DNA from: Streptomyces sp. NBC_01750
GTDB lineage: Bacteria; Actinomycetota; Actinomycetes; Streptomycetales; Streptomycetaceae
Length of the DNA stretch: 64,000 nt
Direction: 5' to 3'
Assembly: GCF_035918095.1 (NCBI RefSeq)
Contig: NZ_CP109137.1
Location: 8,434,001 to 8,498,000, forward strand
The notes under the pieces: generated by a model
Seen by the model: the letters and a program-made list of their open reading frames with translations, nothing else
What the model was told of the DNA's origin: nothing
The model's database searches: none
Made by a program: the position numbers and the translations under genes
In this document: positions 60,010 to 64,000 of the stretch, in pieces
How the letters are laid out: each line of letters opens with the position of its first letter
Numbering within the stretch: the first letter of the stretch is position 1

Positions 60010-61148
60010 TGATCAATTGGACCGCTGACCAGCAGGCCCTGCGGGACGGTCTGACGCCCTGGTTCGACAAGCTCAGCACCGGACATCTCGCGCGGGACGC
60101 GGAGGCGGCCTTCTCGGGTGAGGGCTGGGCGGACCTGGCCTCCACCGGCATCCTGGGTCTGCCCTTCGACGAGCGGTGGGGCGGCCTCGGCCAGTCCCTG
60201 CTGACCACGATGTACGTCCTTGAGGGGCTCGGCGAGGGCTGCCGTGACGGGGGGCTCAACTTCTCGGTCTGCACCCATCTGGTTTCCACCGGGGTGCCGC
60301 TGCAGCGGTTCGGCTCGGCAGAGCTCAAGGAGCGCTTCCTGCCGGGCGTCTGTTCGGGCTCGCTGATCGGCTGTCACGCCATCAGCGAGCCCGGCAGCGG
60401 GTCGGACGCTCTGGCGATGCGGACCCGGGCGCTGCGCGACGGCGACAGCTTCGTGCTGAACGGCAGCAAGGCCTTCGTCAGCAACGGCCCGGTCGCCGAT
60501 CTGTTCACGGTCTACGCCCGCACCAGCGACCGCCCCGGGCCGCTGTCGATGACGGCTTTCCTGGTGGAACGGGACACGCCGGGCCTTCAGGTCGGCGCCC
60601 CGATCGCCAAGATGGGTCTGCGGACCTCCCCGCTGTGCGAGCTGTTCTTCGACGACTGCCGCATCCCTGCGTCCCAGGTCGTCGGCCGCCCCGGCGGCGG
60701 ATTCCTGGTGCTCGACCATGTGATGCGGTGGGAGATCCTGTGCTCCTTCATCATCAACGCGGGGGAGATGCGCGACCGGGTCAACCGCTGTGTCGAGTAC
60801 GCGAAGAACCGCACCCAGTTCGGGCAGCCGATCGGTTCGTACCAGGCCGTCTCGCACAAGATCGTGGACATGGAGATCGGGGTGGAGTCCGCCCGCCAGT
60901 GGCTGTACGGCACCGCCGAGAAGATGGCGGCCGGCGAGAACGTCAGCCGCGACATCGCCATGGCCAAGCTTGTCACCAGCGAGGCGAACCTCGCCTCCGC
61001 CCTCAGCGCCGTGCAGATCTTCGGCGGAAACGGCTACATGGCCGAGTACGGCATAGAGAAGGAGCTCCGCAACTCGGTCGCCGGAACGATCTATTCCGGC
61101 ACTTCGGAGATCCAGCGCAACCGCCTCGCCGCCCTGCTGGGCCTCTAA
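60009..61148 (+). CDS. Acyl-CoA dehydrogenase, probably acting on the carrier-bound substrate
   Basis: 379 residues, standard length. FAD/substrate segments: HAISEPGSGSD and LNGSKAFVSNG; C-terminal IFGGNGYMAEYGIEKELRN. The Glu of the medium-chain type (IYEGT) is Ser here (IYSGT), but Glu 242 in RWEIL matches the catalytic position of isovaleryl-CoA dehydrogenase, so the enzyme should be active. It would introduce an alpha-beta double bond, or aromatise a pyrroline, on the ACP. ATG overlaps the EctC-like stop (TGATG). Confidence 0.91.
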   Translation: MINWTADQQALRDGLTPWFDKLSTGHLARDAEAAFSGEGWADLASTGILGLPFDERWGGLGQSLLTTMYVLEGLGEGCRDGGLNFSVCTHLVSTGVPLQRFGSAELKERFLPGVCSGSLIGCHAISEPGSGSDALAMRTRALRDGDSFVLNGSKAFVSNGPVADLFTVYARTSDRPGPLSMTAFLVERDTPGLQVGAPIAKMGLRTSPLCELFFDDCRIPASQVVGRPGGGFLVLDHVMRWEILCSFIINAGEMRDRVNRCVEYAKNRTQFGQPIGSYQAVSHKIVDMEIGVESARQWLYGTAEKMAAGENVSRDIAMAKLVTSEANLASALSAVQIFGGNGYMAEYGIEKELRNSVAGTIYSGTSEIQRNRLAALLGL

Positions 61149-61183
61149 CGGCCGACCGGGCCTCTCACGGAAGCGACCTCAGC

Positions 61184-61855
61184 ATGACTGCAACGACGCT
61201 CACCCAGGCCGCCACGGCCTTCATCGACCACGACTCCCCGGAGGTACGCGACTTCACCGCCGCCGCGCTCGGTGGCGCCGCCACCCCCAGGGAGCAGGCG
61301 GTCGCGCTCTACTACGCGGTGCGCGACACCATCCGTTACGAGGTGTACGGCGCCGACCTCAGCCGCGAGGGCCTGCGGGCGAGCAGCGTCGTCCGCACGG
61401 GCTCCGGCATGTGCCTGCACAAGTCGGTGCTGTACGCGGCCTGCCTGCGCTCGCTCGGCATCCCGGCCCGGCTGGTCCTCACCGACGTACGCAACCACCT
61501 GGCGTCCGCCCGGCTCAAGGAGCTGCTGGGCGGCGACGTGTTCCACCAGCACTGCCTGACCACGGTGCGGCTGGACGGCCGCTGGATCAGGGCGACCCCG
61601 GTCTTCAACAAGACCCTCTGCCGGCTGTACGCCATGGCCCCCCTGGAGTTCGACGGAACGGCCGACAGCGTTCACCACCCCTTCGACCTGAGGGGCCGAC
61701 GCCAGATGGAGTTCCTGCGGTTCCACGGCGAGTTCGACGACCTGCCGTACACCCGGGTCGTCGAGGACCTGCGCAGGAACCACCCCGGTCTGCTGCGGGC
61801 GGGCACCACCGGCTTCGCCGAGGGATCCCTGGTCCAGGACGCGGCGGACGCCTAG
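61184..61855 (+). CDS. Transglutaminase-like protein
   Basis: 223 residues. The core of the transglutaminase/protease fold is visible: nucleophile Cys 77 in GSGMCLHKS, then LGIPARLVLTDVRNH, and His 123 in FHQHCLTTVRLDGRW. The third residue, normally Asp, aligns with Thr 138 (RATPVFN), although an Asn nearby could serve. In other pathways such proteins transfer carrier-bound acyl groups to amines or hydrolyse them. Here it is the natural candidate for off-loading the ACP. It follows the dehydrogenase by 35 bases, the longest gap in the operon. Confidence 0.87.
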   Translation: MTATTLTQAATAFIDHDSPEVRDFTAAALGGAATPREQAVALYYAVRDTIRYEVYGADLSREGLRASSVVRTGSGMCLHKSVLYAACLRSLGIPARLVLTDVRNHLASARLKELLGGDVFHQHCLTTVRLDGRWIRATPVFNKTLCRLYAMAPLEFDGTADSVHHPFDLRGRRQMEFLRFHGEFDDLPYTRVVEDLRRNHPGLLRAGTTGFAEGSLVQDAADA

Positions 61856-62520
61856 TGCTGGTCAAATTCTGCGGAGCCACGACAGAGGGCGAAGTGGCGG
61901 GACTGGCGGCGGCGGGCGCGGACCTGATCGGGCTCTGGCACGGCGTGCGGGGCGGCAGGTCCGACCTGTCGGCCGGCCTCCTGGCCACGCTCTCGGCGGC
62001 GGCCCTGAACGCCGGGCCGGCCCCGGTTCTGGTGACGTTCTCGTCCGACGCCGGCGCACTGGCCGAGGCGGCGGCCGCTTCGGGCGCACGCTGGGTCCAG
62101 CTGCACGGCTTCCAGCCGCCGGGCCTGGTGCGGGCGCTGCGCCGGCAGGGCCCCGGCGGTCTGAAGATCGCCAAGGTGCTGCATCTGCAAGGCGGTTCGT
62201 GTCTGGAGGACCGGCTGACCGGAGCGTACGAACGGGCGGGCGCCGACTGCTTCCTCTTCGACGCGGTGGCCGACGACGGGCGGATCGGCTCCACGGCACA
62301 GCCCTTGAACGACGCGGCGGTCACCGCCCTCGCCGACCGCACCAATCTGCCCTTCCTGCTCGCGGGCGGCCTGCACGACGGCAACAGTGACGACTTCGCC
62401 GGCGCCCGCGCCCACCCCCGCTTCCTCGGAATCGACGTCGACTCGGCGGCACGCGGCGACGACGGCCTGCTGAAGGCCGAGCGTGCGGCCGCGGTGGCCC
62501 GCGCCTGGCGGTCCGCATGA
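61855..62520 (+). CDS. TrpF-like phosphoribosyl-amine isomerase
   Basis: 221 residues, about normal for phosphoribosylanthranilate isomerase. The catalytic Cys 6 (VKFCGAT) and Asp 126 (FLFDA) are kept, and VQLHG is present. The phosphate-binding GGTG stretch reads RIGSTAQPLN and the last conserved DVSSGVE reads DVDSAARG, so the substrate pocket is changed. TrpF does the Amadori rearrangement of an N-phosphoribosyl amine. GTG 61855 overlaps the transglutaminase stop (TAGTG). Confidence 0.86.
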   Translation: MLVKFCGATTEGEVAGLAAAGADLIGLWHGVRGGRSDLSAGLLATLSAAALNAGPAPVLVTFSSDAGALAEAAAASGARWVQLHGFQPPGLVRALRRQGPGGLKIAKVLHLQGGSCLEDRLTGAYERAGADCFLFDAVADDGRIGSTAQPLNDAAVTALADRTNLPFLLAGGLHDGNSDDFAGARAHPRFLGIDVDSAARGDDGLLKAERAAAVARAWRSA

Positions 62521-63218
62521 GCACCTTCATGAAGGCACTCCTGGCCTGCCCCCGCCCCCTGGTCATGGAGGTGAAGCGGCAAGACGCCGACGGCCGCGAC
62601 CTGCTGGCCGGGCGCAGCGTCGCCGAGACGGTCGAGCGGTACGAGGAGGCGGGCGCGCCCTGTATCTCGGTGGTCACCGGCCGCTGGTTCGGCGGTACGG
62701 AGGCCCTGCTGCGGGAGGTGGCGTCCCGTACGGAACTCCCGCTGCTGCGCAAGGACTTCATCACCAGCAGGCGCCATCTGGACCGCTCCCTCGAACTGGG
62801 GGCGGCCGCGGTGCTGCTGACCGCCAAGCTGCTCCCCGCGCCTACGCTCGCCCGGCTGGCCGCCCACGCGCTGTCGATCGGTCTGACGCCCTTTGTCGAA
62901 GTCGCCGACGGGGCCGAGCTGGCCGCGGCGGCCACGGCGCACCCCACCGAGTCGGTCATCGCGGTCAACAACAAGGACATCGCCACCCGCGAGCGCCTGC
63001 CGGCCGATCCCTCCCGGGGTCTGGCCCTGCTCCCCGCCGTGCGCCGCACCGGCACCCCCTGTCCCGTCAGCGCCAGCGGCATCTCTGACCCGCATGAAGC
63101 CGCCGCCCTTCTGGACGCCGGCTTCAAGGCCCTGCTCATCGGCACCGGCCTGCTGGCCACGGACAGCGTGACCGCCTGGTCGGACCGGCTCGACAAGGCC
63201 CGCTCTGTCAGGGCTTAG
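62517..63218 (+). CDS. TrpC-like indole-3-glycerol-phosphate-synthase family enzyme, diverged
   Basis: 233 residues, shorter than the usual 255-270. Compared with canonical TrpC: Glu 18 and Lys 20 (MEVKRQD), Lys 79 (LLRKDF), Glu 128 (FVEVA) and Asn 151 (VNNKD) are kept, but the Glu of the ESG motif is Ala 186 (VSASGIS), and the SPS loop after the first Lys is lost. TrpC closes the pyrrole ring of indole with loss of CO2 and water. The lost Glu suggests altered chemistry or substrate. ATGA overlap with the TrpF-like gene; last gene of the operon. Confidence 0.87.
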   Translation: MSTFMKALLACPRPLVMEVKRQDADGRDLLAGRSVAETVERYEEAGAPCISVVTGRWFGGTEALLREVASRTELPLLRKDFITSRRHLDRSLELGAAAVLLTAKLLPAPTLARLAAHALSIGLTPFVEVADGAELAAAATAHPTESVIAVNNKDIATRERLPADPSRGLALLPAVRRTGTPCPVSASGISDPHEAAALLDAGFKALLIGTGLLATDSVTAWSDRLDKARSVRA

Positions 63219-63241
63219 GACAGGGCTCAGGGCGCCGGAGC

Positions 63242-63282
63242 GACCGCCGGACAGGCCCGGGGACCGGGCCTGTCCGGCGGTC
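63242..63282. terminator. Strong bidirectional terminator after the nine-gene operon
   Basis: Perfect 19-base arms 63242-63260 and 63264-63282 with a 3-base loop, between the TrpC-like stop and the converging membrane-protein gene. It fixes the right end of the operon. Confidence 0.9.
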
Positions 63283-63297
63283 GATGCTGCGTGGCCG

Positions 63298-63909
63298 TCA
63301 GCGGCGCGCGGGCCTGGCGCGGCGGCCGCGGGAGGTGCGGCCCCAGGGCTTGTAGACGGAGACCACGGCGGCGACGGTGAGCAGGACGAACAGGCCGGGG
63401 ACACTCCAGACGAGGAAGTCGGCCGACGAGCCCGGGTCCGGCGGTTCGTTGCCCGCCACGGCGGTGTTGCGGCTGGCCGTGGTCACGACGGGGTGGATCA
63501 CGAACCACGCGAAGATCGTCATGAAGAGGGTGATCACCCACTTGACCACGATCCACCAGTGCAGCAGCAGGCCCCACTTGGTCCCGCAGGACAGCAGGAT
63601 GCCGGTGATCGCCGCGGTGATGCTGAAGACCGTGACGCAGGTGTCGTCGAAGACGTACATCGCGTAGTAGACGCCCTTGGCGATCGCCGCGTCGTCGGTC
63701 GTGCAGCCCATGACCGCCAGAACGGCCATGGCGAGTGAGAGGCCCACCCAGCCGACCGAGGTGACGACATGGATGGCCAGGGTCAGCTTCCGCGCTCCCC
63801 GGCCCAGTTCGAACTTCTTCTTGCCGGTCTTGGTGTTGCGGGTTGTTCCTCCGGTGCGCGGCTTTCGTGGTGGCTGGTTCGGCTGGGTGTCGACTGCCGG
63901 AGCGGACAA
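63298..63909 (-). CDS. Integral membrane protein, unknown function
   Basis: 203 residues. A basic N-terminus of about 40 residues, then four hydrophobic helices (LTLAIHVVTSVGWVGLSLAM, VTVFSITAAITGILLS, HWWIVVKWVITLFMTIFAWF, VWSVPGLFVLLTVAAVVSVY) and an Arg-rich tail. I do not recognise the family with confidence; the layout resembles DUF2269-like membrane proteins. The apparent start is TTG 63909 with only a weak ribosome site. It is separated from the operon by a terminator and probably unrelated. Confidence 0.72.
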   Translation of the reverse strand: MSAPAVDTQPNQPPRKPRTGGTTRNTKTGKKKFELGRGARKLTLAIHVVTSVGWVGLSLAMAVLAVMGCTTDDAAIAKGVYYAMYVFDDTCVTVFSITAAITGILLSCGTKWGLLLHWWIVVKWVITLFMTIFAWFVIHPVVTTASRNTAVAGNEPPDPGSSADFLVWSVPGLFVLLTVAAVVSVYKPWGRTSRGRRARPARR

Positions 63910-64000
63910 GGCGACTCACTTTCGGAGAGGGGTGGGGTAGCCGTCGGGGCTCGACGGCGTCCTCGGCGAATCACCCACGCTCCCGGGACGAAGTCGAGTG

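Noticed and set aside
55952..61148. Standard proline to pyrrole-2-carboxyl carrier system
   Set aside because: Gene set is similar, but the hand-read A pocket does not fit proline, and the EctC- and Trp-like genes would have no role. Kept only as the main alternative.
57737..63218. Ordinary tryptophan biosynthesis operon
   Set aside because: trpE, trpG and trpB are absent, several catalytic motifs are altered, and carrier, adenylation and EctC-like genes are interleaved.

Overview
The window is high-GC actinomycete DNA, most likely Streptomyces. Coding is dense with G/C-rich third positions and GTG starts are frequent. It holds modular type I PKS genes, a Sfp-type PPTase, an aromatic minimal PKS and small actinomycete-specific families (DUF5302, DUF1206, DUF1062). 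All calls come from reading the sequence by eye; no database search was run.

Layout. (1) 1-18986: the 3' part of one type I PKS gene and a complete 4000-residue PKS. Together they encode a partial module ending KR-ACP, then KS-AT-DH-KR-ACP (methylmalonyl-type AT), KS-AT-DH-KR-ACP (malonyl) and KS-AT-DH-ER-KR-ACP (malonyl). There is no terminal thioesterase. (2) 19069-27826: an MFS exporter, a DUF5302 protein, a large acyl-CoA dehydrogenase-like protein, a PPTase, and a free-standing protein with degenerate E-like, intact C and short TE-like domains that may release the chain. (3) 27876-35944: metK, an adenosine-kinase-like gene, metH, metF and ahcY, a full S-adenosylmethionine regeneration cassette. 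(4) 36401-45004: a TetR regulator, a VOC protein, a minimal type II PKS (KS-alpha, CLF, ACP) without ketoreductase, aromatase or cyclase, a Tat-exported flavin oxidoreductase, an ABM-domain protein and a drug-type ABC exporter. (5) 45058-55679: mostly general genes: SNF2 helicase plus SWIM protein, DUF1062, GNAT, DUF1206, MFS, a methyltransferase divergent from an XRE-cupin regulator, and a PaaI-like thioesterase. (6) 55952-63218: a tight nine-gene operon, the most unusual part of the window. (7) 63298-63909: a small membrane protein on the other strand.

The nine-gene operon encodes a stand-alone adenylation enzyme, an acyl carrier protein, diverged TrpD-, TrpA-, TrpF- and TrpC-like enzymes, an ectoine-synthase-like cupin, an acyl-CoA dehydrogenase and a transglutaminase-like protein. 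There is no trpE, trpG or trpB and no ectA or ectB, so it is neither a tryptophan nor an ectoine operon. One hypothesis fits all nine genes. The EctC-like enzyme makes a cyclic amidine amino acid from glutamine; the A enzyme loads it on the ACP; the dehydrogenase aromatises it to a 5-aminopyrrole-2-carbonyl thioester. The Trp-like enzymes then build a second pyrrole ring from PRPP and remove glyceraldehyde-3-phosphate, giving a fused pyrrolo-pyrrole acyl unit that the transglutaminase-like protein hands on. This is inference and is marked so below.
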